In this document: positions 32,901 to 44,058 of the stretch, piece after piece
How positions within the stretch are numbered: the first letter of the stretch is position 1
Layout of the letters: each line of letters opens with the position of its first letter
Notes under the pieces: generated by a model
Databases searched by the model: none
What the model was told of the DNA's origin: nothing
The model's input: only the letters and a program-made list of their open reading frames with translations
Made by a program: the position numbers and the translations under genes
IMG/VR virus record: IMGVR_UViG_3300045125_000158
Coordinates: 62,001 to 126,000 of that record
DNA: 64,000 bases
Source: a virus
Direction: 5' to 3' (one strand)

Positions 32901-35900
32901 GCTATACCCAGAGTATCCACTAAATCCACTATAACCGCTATATCCACTAAATCCAGAGTATCCACTAAATCCACTATAACCACTATACCCACTAAATCCA
33001 CTATAACCGCTATATCCACTAAATCCACTATAACCGCTATATCCACTAAATCCGCTATAACCGCTATATCCACTAAATCCGCTATAACCACTATATCCAC
33101 TGAATGAAGAATAGCCGCTAAATCCAGAATATCCACTATAACCAGAAAAACCACTATATCCAGACTGACCCTAGCGCCAGTTGCTCCCAGTTGCGCCTTG
33201 TTCCGAGAATATTAACCATAAAGATTCATTACCAACTGCACCTGGTTCTTTATTTGTGCTTGAAGAAAGTGCTAACCATGCTTTGCCTGTATAAACTACA
33301 AGATCGTTAGCGACATAAGCTGTAACTGAATTCCATGCGCCTTTTGCAGTTAAGCCTGTACCAGGCAGACCACTGTAACCACTGAATCCGCTATAACCGC
33401 TCGCACCAATACCTGAATAACCACTGAAGCCAGAGTAGCCACTAAATCCACTATAACCGCTGAAGCCACTATAACCACTGAACCCGCTATAGCCGCTAAA
33501 TGAAGAATAGCCACTGTATCCGCTGAAACCACTGTATCCACTGAACCCTGAATAACCTGAATAGCCACTAAATCCACTATATCCACTATATCCACTGAAA
33601 CCAGAATATCCGCTAAACCCCGAGTAGCCACTGTGACCAGAATAGCCGCTAAAACCACTATAGCCACTAAAGCCAGAATATCCGCTAAAGCTACTGTAAC
33701 CGCTAAATCCAGAATATCCACTGTATCCTGAATAACCACTAAATCCAGAATATCCACTATATGCGGAATATCCACTGTATCCAGAATATCCGCTATTGCC
33801 AGAGTCGCCCGCTCTGCTGAATGAAACAACAACAGCTTGATCCGTTAAGAAGTTGCCACCAGCACTCAGTATAGCCGTTACACTAATTCTTATTGAACCA
33901 CTAGAAGAAACAACATTTGCACTTGTAATTCTTAATAGCACAAATTGCGATGCTAAGTACGGATTAAACACACGCAAAGTACCTAGATTACCAAGATTAG
34001 TTGAAGAAACTAGCGTATTAATCCAAGATGATACATCAATAGAATTACTATTAAGAACGTTAATGTAAATATATGCTATATTTGCATATATACTTGTATC
34101 AAATGCAATCTTTGTAGCATCGGCTTTGCTTGTATTAGCTGTGTCAAATAAATATGCTTGGCTATCACCGCCAAACATGCCACCGTAACCACTGTATCCG
34201 CTGTAGCCACTAAAGGCACTATAACCTGAATATCCGCTAAATCCTGAATAGCCACTATATCCGCTATATCCTGAATATGCACTATATCCAGAGTATCCAC
34301 TATATCCACTATATCCACTGAAACCACATCACATATCCACTATATCCACTATAGCTTGAATAACCAGAATATCCACTGAATCCGCTATATCCTGAATAAG
34401 CACTGCGACCACTATAACCACTATAAGCAGAATAACCACTATAGCCAGAGAATCCAGAATAACCAGAATCCCCATTTATACCTGAATATCCTGAGAAACC
34501 ACTATATCCCGATTCTCCAGCATATCCGCTATAACCACTAAATCCAGAATATCCACTAAACCCACTATAACCACTGTATCCAGAGAACCCACTATATCCA
34601 GAATAAGCACTGCGGCCACTATATCCACTAAATCCCGAATAACCACTAAATCCCGAATAACCACTGAATCCGGAATAACCACTAAATGATGAATATCCAC
34701 TAAATCCTGAATATCCGCTGAAACTCGAATATCCACTAAATCCAGAATATCCACTAAATCCAGAGTAACCACTGAATCCTGAGTAACCACTAAATCCAGA
34801 ATATCCTGAATATGCAGAATAGCCACTAAATCCCGAGTAGCCACTAAATGCTGAGTAACCACTAAACCCGCTATATCCACTGAATGAAGAATAACCCGAA
34901 AAACCACTAGTACCAGAGTCTCCAGCGATTCCCTGAGCACCATCTATGCCAGAATATCCACTAAATCCAGAATAGCCACTAAATCCGCTGTAACCACTGT
35001 AGCCGCTGAAACTACTGTATCCACTAAATCCAGAATATCCACTATAACCAGAAAAACCACTATATCCAGACTGACCTTAGCACTCAGTTGCTCCGGCTGC
35101 GCCTTGTTCTGAAAATATTAACCAGAAAGACTCATTACCAACTGCACCTGGTTCTTTATTCGTGCTTGAAGAAAGTGCTAACCATGCTTTGCCTGTATAA
35201 ACTACAAGATCGTTAGCGACATAAGCTGTGGCTGAATTCCATGCGCCTTTTGCAGTTAAGCCTGTACCAGGCAGACCACTGTAACCACTGAATCCGCTAT
35301 AACCGCTTTCGCCAATACCTGAATAACCACTGAAGCCAGAGTAGCCACTAAATCCACTATAACCGCTGAAGCCACTGTAACCAGAATATGCACTGTAACC
35401 AGAATAGGCACTATAGCCAGAATATCCACTAAAGGACGAGTATCCGCTAAATCCGCTGTATCCACTGTATCCTGAATAACCACTAAAGCCACTGTATCCA
35501 CTGTAGCTGGAATAACCACTGTAACCTGAATATCCTGAGTAACCCGAAAACCACTATACCCAGAATATCCAGAAAAACCACTATATCCAGAATATGCTGA
35601 GTATCCACTTCTACCACTGTAACCAGAATCGCCCGTTCTTACAAAACTAACTTCATATAGATCATATGTATGAGTGCCAGCATTTGCGATATTTGTAACA
35701 AATATTGCAAAGTGATTTGCATATCCCGAAACATCATTAACATTAAAATATGAGAATACTTTATCATCAGCACGTCTTACAAAATGCAAAGTGCCTTTAA
35801 CAATATTTGTACTCGCATTCCAGGTAGCAAGCCAACCAGACACATCTCTAGTCAAGTAATCAGTTCTACTAAGCGTTATTATTGAGGCGGTTAAAAAAGG

Positions 35901-38669
35901 ACCATTCAGTGAAAAATTACCATTTCCAGGATCATTAGAGGGAATAGTAACGCCAGTATCATTGTACGAATACAAACTTGAATTTGCGGCAAAACCTTTA
36001 TAGCCACTGTAGCCACTGTAGCCACTGTAGCCACTATATCCACTATAGCCACTGTAGCCACTATAGCCACTATAGCCACTATAGCCAGAATAACCACTAT
36101 AACCGCTAAATCCAGAATAACCACTATAACCGCTAAATCCAGAATAACCACTATAACCACTAAATCCGGAGTAGCCACTATAGCCGCTAAATCCTGAATA
36201 ACCACTATAACCGCTAAATCCGGAGTAGCCGCTAAACCCTGAGTAGCCACTGAATCCTGAATATCCACTGAATCCTGAATATCCACTATAACCTGAATAT
36301 CCACTATAACCTGAATATCCACTATAACTTGAATATCCACTGAACCCAGAGTAACCGCTAAATCCAGAATATCCAGTATAACCCGAGAAGCCACTATATC
36401 CGCTAAATCCTGAATATCCACTATATCCACTATATCCACTATATCCACTAAAGGCACTATATCCACTAAAGGCACTATATCCACTATATCCACTAAAGGC
36501 ACTATATCCAGAATATCCGCTGAATCCGGAATATCCGCTTGCTCCACTTTCGCCAAGGTATCCTGAATAGCCGCTAAATCCTGAATAGCCGCTAAATCCT
36601 GAATAGCCGCTAAATCCTGAATAGCCACTAATACCAGTAGCTCCAGTAGCTCCTTGTTCACTAAATACTAACCAAGGAGTGTCTAGTGCTGGGTTAGGCT
36701 CAAAACCGGAACTTGAAGTTACAGCTAGATACGCTTTGCCCTGCCATACTACAAGATCATTTGCAACATATATTTCACTAGAATTCCACTGCCCTTTAGG
36801 ATCCAAACCAGTTCCAGGCAAACCGCTGTACCCGCTAAATCCTGAATAACCACTTGTACCAAAACCAGAATACCCGCTATAACCACTACGACCACTGTAA
36901 CCTGAATAGCCACTCGATCCGATATTACCAGTTCGAGAGAAGCTTACAACTACTTGTTGATCAGTCAAAAGTTGCCACCACTATTCATAACATACGTAAC
37001 AGACAAACCAATTGACCCATTAAGCGGACCTACGCTTGTGTTAGAGCTCTTAATTTTTAATAAGACAAAATGCAGCTGAATTATTTTCCGCAAAAATTCT
37101 AATCGTTCCAAGGTCATTTAGATTTGTTGATCCAAGAAGTGATGTAATCCAGTTAGTAATGTTAACAGAGTTACGATTTATTGGATTGATGTAAAAAGTT
37201 GATATAGCAGAATAAAGAGAACTATCAAAAGATATTCTACCAGAACCACCATCTTTTGTTATTGAAGGCTCGAATAGGAATGGCTGACTATCACCACCAA
37301 ACAATCCTTGATAACCCGAATACCCGCTCCTTCCAGAATAACCAGAGTAGCCTGTTCGACCACTATATCCGCTATATCCAGAATAGCCACTGTATGCTGA
37401 GTATCCAGAATAACTGCTATATCCAGAATATCCACTAAATCCGGAATAGCCAGAATAACCGCTAATTCCGCTGTAACCACTTAATCCAGAGCTTCCACTT
37501 ATGCCTCGCTGCACAAATACTGCCCATTTTGCAGGATATGAATTAGGATATTCATCCTGTGTTTCTTGCTTCGCCACGTAAGTTTCTGTACCAAAAGTAA
37601 CTACATCGTTGGGTTGGTACATAATACCAAAATCCCATTCATCACGAAAAGTAAAACCAAAGCCCGAATATCCACTAAATCCTGAATATCCACTCCTGCC
37701 ACTATATCCACTGTATGCTGAATATCCACTAAAACTAGAGTATCCAGATCTGCCAGAGTAGCCACTGAAGGCACTATAACCACTATAAGCGCTGCGACCT
37801 GAATATCCACTATATCCAGACGATCCAGGACTACCTATAGTTCCTACAAGATTTATTTGCCAACTATAAAAAGTTGGTACAGTGTTACCGTAAAACTGTC
37901 CGGGCGATATATATACTTGTAAAAATCCACTATCTCTGTCATAGGACAATACCTGTCCAATCATGTAATCATTTGCATTAGCAGCAATAATTACCTGTTG
38001 ACCTACTGAGAAACCAAGATTGGGATCAACCCAAAATATTTTTGGATTTATGTCGCCATTTACTTCGCCAGGGCTGGTTGATGTTGTAAAGTATCTTTCG
38101 CCACCAAAGCCAGAATATCCACTCACACCAGAATAACCGCTAGTTCCTCCGCCACCAGCACCACCACCTGTAGACAATACAGCCCAGTCTGATGCGCTAG
38201 TATCTCCATTTACATATAATATAACGCTACCGTATGCCTCTGTTATCAAAAATTCAACTTCGTTATCTATTAAATTAGCATTCTGCGGTATCATCCTATA
38301 AGATGTTGTTCTAATTCTTATAGGCACAGCCTCGCTAGCTATACCTCTTTCATCTTTGATGATAATGATTTGACCTTGCGATACTTTTTTATAGAAATCT
38401 TCTTTTGTACGTCCATCTTGATTGAAAGCTCTCCAGTTACCTGAGTCTGGGCTTTCACCAGGAGCATTTGTGTCTATAGAATAAAACAATTGATTGTTAT
38501 AAAGAACCAAATCCCAATCTAAATAAGTATTTGCAGAATTATAAACTGGTGGATAATTTTGACCCAATAAATTTGGCAAATAAACAACGTACGAGTCTAT
38601 ACTCGGAATAGCGTTAGGTAAAGCAAAAATAGTATCATTCGCAAAAAGCCAATAAGTCTGTGTAGGCAT
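29950..38669 (-). CDS. Collagen-like (Gly-X-Ser)n fibre protein 3, about 2,900 residues
   Basis: It starts MPTQTYWLFANDTIFALPNA at ATG 38669, six bases after the stop of fibre gene 2. The N-terminal globular part (residues 1-170) is followed by (Gly-Tyr/Phe-Ser)n tracts in GYS-GFS pattern with periodic AYS or SFS triplets. Interposed modules are carbohydrate-binding-like (near 38400-38560, 37500-37655, 36655-36815, 35085-35275, 33190-33360, 32580-32735) and beta modules with INxxNxNSVxxxxWI-type strands (37050-37300, 33850-34180) or SGWLATWNASTN (35640-35980). The C-terminus (31950-29950) is globular, rich in Gly and aromatics (FWGWGAGGGG-like linker; YHYWQAGSGGRIASVTVEP), plausibly the receptor-binding tip. 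Many one-base breaks occur; an internal gene boundary cannot be excluded, but none has a start with a ribosome site. Confidence 0.75.
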
Positions 38670-38674
38670 ATATA

Positions 38675-41600
38675 CTAAGAACCCTTATAAATTAATCTCC
38701 AGCGCCTCAAAACCTGTCTATACTGCAATGCAAAACCAGCGTTTACCTTTAACTGTGTTGGAGTAGTAACTCTCAACAAACCAGAAAATCCACTTATGAA
38801 ACCTGAATCTCCTGTAATCCCAAAATCAATGGTATTCATTGAATCGCTAGTACTTAATCTTAACTTACCATTATTAATTTTTACTAAGTATCCTCCTGCA
38901 ATATCTTCTTCACTTATAACACTATCGCCCAAAGATGATGAAGTGATAAATTTAGCTATGTAACTTGCTGTGCCCGTTCCCGCAATACCAGCAGGTCCAG
39001 CAGGGCCTGTTGGTCCAGCAGGCCCTGTTGGACCCGTAGCACCAATTCTGCCACTATATCCGCTGAATCCTGAATATCCACTATAAGCAGAACGTCCTGA
39101 ATACCCACTATAGCCACTAAATCCAGAATAACCACTAAATCCGGAATAACCTGAATATGCAGAATAACCACTAAATCCACTGTAACCACTAAACCCACTG
39201 TAACCACTAAAAGATGAATAGCCGCTAAAACCACTGTATCCACTGTATCCACTGAAAGAAGAATATCCACTAAATCCAGAATAACCACTATAACCACTAA
39301 AAGACGAGTATCCACTAAAACCTGAATATCCACTATAGCCTGAATAGCCAGAAAAAGCTGAATAACCACTAAAGCCGGAATATCCGGAATATCCACTATA
39401 ACCTGAATATCCAGACCGACCTGAAACTCCTTGTTCAGAAAATATCTGCCAAAATGCTTCATTTCCAGGAACTCCAGGCTCTTTATTGGTATTTGCATCT
39501 GTTGCCAACCACGCATTACCAACGTGCACCACAAGATCATTAACCAAATAATTAGTAACACTATTCCAAGACCCTCTAGCCGTAAGACCCGTTCCAGGTG
39601 CACCACTGTACCCACTAAATCCAGAATACCCACTAAATCCAGAATACCCACTAAATCCAGAATACCCACTAAATCCAGAATAGCCTGATCTTCCTGAATA
39701 ACCAGAGAATCCAGAATAACCGCTAAATCCGCTATATCCTGAGAATGCCGAATATCCACTATATCCACTATATCCACTATATCCACTATAACCGCTAAAT
39801 CCTGAATAACCACTATATCCACTAAATGCAGAATAGCCACTAAATCCTGAATATCCACTGAATCCAGAATAGCCACTAAAACCTGAATATCCGCTTCTTC
39901 CTGAATATCCACTAAATCCAGAATAGCCACTAAATCCAGAATAGCCACTAAATCCAGAATAGCCACTAAATCCTGAATATCCACTGAATCCAGAATAGCC
40001 ACTAAATCCTGAGTAGCCAGAAAGACCACTTGTGCCATTAGCTCCATTTTGACCATCTTTGCCAGAAAATCCGCTTATACCACTAGCGCCTGTATTTCCC
40101 TGAGCACCTACAGCTCCCAACAAATTTATTGTCCAACTAGCATAAGGTCCTGAGCCAGATATACCGCTAACTATAGCTGTGATGTTTATCTGCAAACTAG
40201 TAGAAGAGTAACTTACAACAACACCAGCCATTCTATTTGATATATCATATACGGCTATAACATCTTGGCCCGTTGTGTAACCTAAATTAGCATCAACTAT
40301 AAATGTTTTATTTCCTGCTGTAAGGGTAGCAGAGCTACTAGATGTAGTGTTATATCTAGCGCTGCCAATCCCGAATATCCACTATAGCCAGAAAAACTAC
40401 TATAACCCGAAAAACCAGAAGCACCAAATCCACTATAGCCACTATACCCACTGAATCCACTAAAACCCGAATAGCCACTAAAACCTGAATATCCGCTTCT
40501 TCCTGAATATCCACTATAACCTGAAAAACTACTATAACCTGAAAAACCTGAAATACCAGAATATGCAGAATATCCAGAAATCCCTATATATCCGCTGTAG
40601 CCCGAGCTACCCGATGTTCCACTTAAGCCACTTGCGCATAGCTGCACACTAGGTCCAGAATATCCGCTAAATCCAGACGCCCCAGTAGGCCCACTGTAGC
40701 CAGAGTATCCGCTTCTACCACTATATCCTGAATATCCTGAACGACCTGATACACCCTGAGCGCCTGTAGAGCCAGTTTTTCCACTAAAACCACTGGCTCC
40801 GCTATTTCCTGTCTTCGAATAAGTTACCCATAATTTTTGGCTGCTCGTAAATAAACTACCGTTTGATGCTAAGTGACTAACTATTATAGATGAGTCATTA
40901 TAATTTTCACCTATAACCGTCAAATTACTTACAACTGAAAATGTAACATATTGATTATTATTTTCTTGAGCAAAAATTCTTATTGTACCAGGATTTGTGG
41001 TATTTGTTGATGACAACAAATCAGTAACCCATGCAGATACATCAGCGCCTTGTTCGTTATACTGATTTATGTAAATTGTTGTAGTAGACGTAAAACTAGC
41101 AGCGTTGAAAGCAATTGAATAATCTTTTGCTTCATTTAACTCAGTTGCAAATAAATATTTCTGACTGTTCGCGCCAGCCTCGCCCTTATAACCACTGTAA
41201 CCAGATCTTCCGCTATACGCACTGTAGCCTGATGTTCCTATATAACCTGAGTAACCACTAATTCCTGAATAAGCAGAATATCCACTATTCCCTGAATATC
41301 CGCTATAACCAGAAACGCCTTCTGGACCAGGAGCTCCATTTAAATTTATATACCACTCAGAATATGTGCCTGAACCGACAATGGTAGTTGCGTTTATAGT
41401 CAATACGCCGTTTACAACATCGTAATTAGTCACCCCACCAATCATCTTATTCGAATTATTGAAAGCAGCAACGACTTCTTGTCCTATTGAGAAGCCCAAA
41501 TTTATTGGCACATCATTGAATGTTTTAGATCCAGCAGACAGAGTTAGGTTTTCTGTTGATTTAGTATAGTAGTTTAAAGCTGGCGCTCCGGAATATCCGC

Positions 41601-41985
41601 TTCTACCACTATATCCTGAATACGCACTATATCCGGATATTCCTGAATATGCAGAATAACCTGAAAGCCCTGAATATCCACTATAGCCGCTGAAGCCTGA
41701 TATACCTGAATAACCACTATATCCAGAATATCCACTTCTACCAGAATAACCTGAATAACCACTTAGAACTCCGCCTATCGTGTCCCAGTATAAATTAGCA
41801 CCATCTGTCTTAAGAAAATATCCAGAAAAACCACTTTGTGATGGTAAAACTATTGTTGCAAGATTTACATTGATCCATTTTTTAGATGCAAAATCATAAA
41901 CAATACCTTGCTTATCTTGCAAGCTTACAAAGTTGGTATCAAGAAGCTGTGATAAATAAGATGTTACCCTAATTGCTTGAGGCAT
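38675..41985 (-). CDS. Collagen-like (Gly-X-Ser)n fibre protein 2, about 1,100 residues
   Basis: It starts MPQAIRVTSYLSQLLDTNF. DKQGIVYDFASKKWINVNL shares the fibre N-terminal pattern with fibre 4. After GVLSGYSGYSG come repeat tracts split by beta modules at about 41320-41570 (GFSIGQEVVAAFNNSNKMIG) and 40790-41170 (KYLFATELNEAKDYSIAF; SAWVTDLLSSTNTTNPGTIR). A carbohydrate-binding-like module (GSWNSVTNYLVNDLVVHVG) lies at 39425-39600. A short true collagen-like stretch near 39030 reads GPTGPAGPTGPAGPAG with proline. The C-terminus (GFISGFSGLLRVTTPTQLK; YRQVLRRWRLIYKGS) is compact. One clear break falls near 40240-40360. Two TATAAATA boxes lie 90-150 bases upstream. Confidence 0.8.
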
Positions 41986-42070
41986 TTTTGTTTACTCATA
42001 TACTAGCACGAATTGCAGTTACAGTTAAATATATTACTAAAAATTCTAACAAATCTTTTTTCTGTTCGTT

Positions 42071-42078
42071 TATTTATA
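42071..42078 (-). promoter_or_regulatory. T4-type late promoter-like box
   Basis: The minus strand reads TATAAATA, the consensus of T4-type late promoters, in a non-coding stretch about 85 bases upstream of fibre gene 2. The whole gap 41986-42190 is AT-rich, so chance occurrence is possible, but two exact copies occur within 63 bases. Confidence 0.45.
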
Positions 42079-42125
42079 ATCTTATATTTTAGCTTTTTTT
42101 ACAAAATCAACATTTACAAGAATCG

Positions 42126-42133
42126 TATTTATA
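42126..42133 (-). promoter_or_regulatory. Second T4-type late promoter-like box
   Basis: A second exact TATAAATA on the minus strand in the same gap upstream of fibre gene 2, followed downstream by the first copy. No other gene or RNA is visible in the gap. Confidence 0.4.
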
Positions 42134-42190
42134 CTTTATACTATAGAAGAAATAAAACATTATTTACAAGAAAAAATAATAAAATAATTA

Positions 42191-42490
42191 TTAAGGCCTC
42201 GTTTCGTGTTCCATAAGCATGAACATATAATCTTTGATATCCGTATTTACATGCTTGTTGTAAAGAACGGGAAATGTGTCAGCATAATAATTTGGAATGC
42301 TGTAGTTGAGAACAAATACTTGATATTCGTCGCAAAGACGATGCTCGTCAATTACTTGGCTACGCTCAACCATCGTGGTGTAATCAATACATTCAACGGT
42401 TGCATCATCTACGACTACCAATGCTGGAACTTGACCACCGTGCGTGGCTCGATACGTTGCGATACTATTCAATATAGTTTGACTGTTCAT
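42191..42490 (-). CDS. Small hypothetical protein
   Basis: 99 residues, MNSQTILNSIATYRATHGGQ to FMLMEHETRP. GAGGG lies upstream of the ATG at 42490, which overlaps the preceding stop as ATGA. This start is preferred to one 28 codons earlier that lies inside the previous gene. It has a mixed composition with an acidic middle (TVECIDYTTMVERSQVIDEH). It is the last gene before the promoter-like gap. No known family seen. Confidence 0.6.
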   Translation of the reverse strand: MNSQTILNSIATYRATHGGQVPALVVVDDATVECIDYTTMVERSQVIDEHRLCDEYQVFVLNYSIPNYYADTFPVLYNKHVNTDIKDYMFMLMEHETRP

Positions 42491-43615
42491 AATACCCTCG
42501 GGTCGATGATGCGATTTCCCAACAACACCATGCTGTAATGACTGATGGCTACTGCTCGACTTCCGGTAGACCATCCATTGGTTGTGGTATTTTCAAGTGT
42601 TGGTTGACATCTTCCACCTTGAATACCTTCAAATAAATTACCCCATTCGTTTGGGATTGTGGTTGCTGCAAGATTTTGCTGTCCCGGTGACGACGAGTTG
42701 GCACTGTAAGTCAACACAACTCGATAACTTTTGCCAGCCTTGAGAACAAATGGTCTCGGGAACCAAACCGCCGATTGATTTCGATTGTCGGTACTGCAAC
42801 TCACTTGATACAGCGGAGTGCCACGAGGACCTTGACTACTATCAAAGATTTCTACGCCACTCCATGCTGATGTACTGCCAACGCCCACTCCTCGCACTTC
42901 AACATCCGTTTCAAGTTCGGTGATATACATGCCACGTTTTTGAGTGGTGCTACCCGGTGTACCACCCGAACAATTCACCATACCACGAAATGTTCCGTCG
43001 CTAAAACCCAACACGCCAACAGTACCAGCGACTGTGAGAGTGCCTGCTGTTGCGAAACCGTTAGCAGTTGTGACTTGTCCCCACCATCGGTTTTCTGCTC
43101 CACCCAACGTACCCATATATCCACCGTTTGTTTGAAACACACGATAATAGTTGGTAGCATTACCTGCTGCATCGCCAACAACAATGTAATAGACTGTGTT
43201 GGCAGTCATTGAAACTGAAGATGTAAATGTCACTCGGTTCCAACTGTTTGCTGTAGGAGTATGAGATTGACTGGTGATGAGCGTACCCGGAAGATTGTTT
43301 GTTACTGTTGAATTGCGAACTTCAATCGTAAGTGCTCCAGTCGGACTTCCAGTATTTGCTCCGGTGCAATACCAGAAATCGGTAAGAACACAATCTTTTT
43401 GCGGCATGAACTTTATGGCTGCGACAGAGCCACTAACTCCGAAACTATAAGCAGTTGTAAGAGTTGCTGGTGACGCTCCGCCCGTACTATAACCGCCAAA
43501 TACAACGCCATTGTGTGGCATGTCGTTGAAGTTCATCGTACGAGGCAATCTACCTCGTCGCAGAAACAGTCCGCTATTTACTTTTACCGAACCCGTCGTA
43601 ATAACCTCGGTTCAT
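42487..43615 (-). CDS. Beta-rich virion or fibre protein, one frameshift at the start
   Basis: AAGGAG precedes ATG 43615. The reading MNRGYYDG breaks after a few codons, and one base over continues SVKVNSGLFLRRGRLPRTMN into the long frame. The 375-residue product is beta-rich. It has a jelly-roll-like segment, FWYCTGANTGSPTGALTIEV then TANTVYYIVVGDAAGNATNY, found in extracellular and fibre proteins. A second such region reads SAWSGVEIFDSSQGPRGTPL then FVLKAGKSYRVVLTYSANSS. Codon use is more GC-rich than the flanking fibre genes. It is likely a virion or receptor-binding protein. Confidence 0.65.
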
Positions 43616-43624
43616 GGCGGCTCC

Positions 43625-44043
43625 TTAGAAGTTCATGGCGATGCTTGTCACGTTCCAGACTTCGCTATTATGAGTATTGACTTCAACAACGTCACCGCTT
43701 GCCAAAGGAAGACCTTCGAGGCCATTCACTAGCGTCATGAGAGGTGCGAGATATTGAATTTCAGCACTTGCAAGCGTGCCCGATGGGGTGACAGCGGCTG
43801 TAGTCACCTCACCCATCAAACGACGAGTACCACCCGATGGAGTAAGCCAAAAACGAACCATTCCTGCGGTTGTGGTTCCGGTGGCTTTGCATTTGCTCCA
43901 ACAAAAATTCCGCCGTCTGTGCCTGCCGTATAGAGCGTCGTGAGTTGGCTTGGGGCTGTAAGAGACGTACTGCCAGTGCCAGTTGTAGCAACAGCATTTG
44001 TTTTTGGTGTAAGACCGAATATTGGACTTGTATTTGCTGCCAT
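43625..44043 (-). CDS. Small virion-like protein, one frameshift
   Basis: It starts MAANTSPIFGLTPKTNAVAT at ATG 44043, 16 bases past the end of fibre gene 1. A break near 43850 after AKPPEPQPQ leads to MVRFWLTPSGGTRRLMGEVT in the next frame and an end at NVTSIAMNF. Joined length is about 139 residues. The composition (Thr, Gly, Ala; beta-prone) suits a decoration or fibre-associated protein. Homologues of this type often sit near phage fibre genes; the function is not established here. Confidence 0.6.
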
Positions 44044-44058
44044 GTTTGTTTTCCTTTA

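Noticed and set aside
38956-40056. Long open frames rich in Asp-Ile-Val inside the fibre genes
   Set aside because: They are the shifted reading of the (Gly-X-Ser)n repeat, which has no stops in that frame. They have no ribosome site or domain.
41986-42190. tRNA or other small RNA in the gap
   Set aside because: I see no cloverleaf pairing or long stable hairpin.
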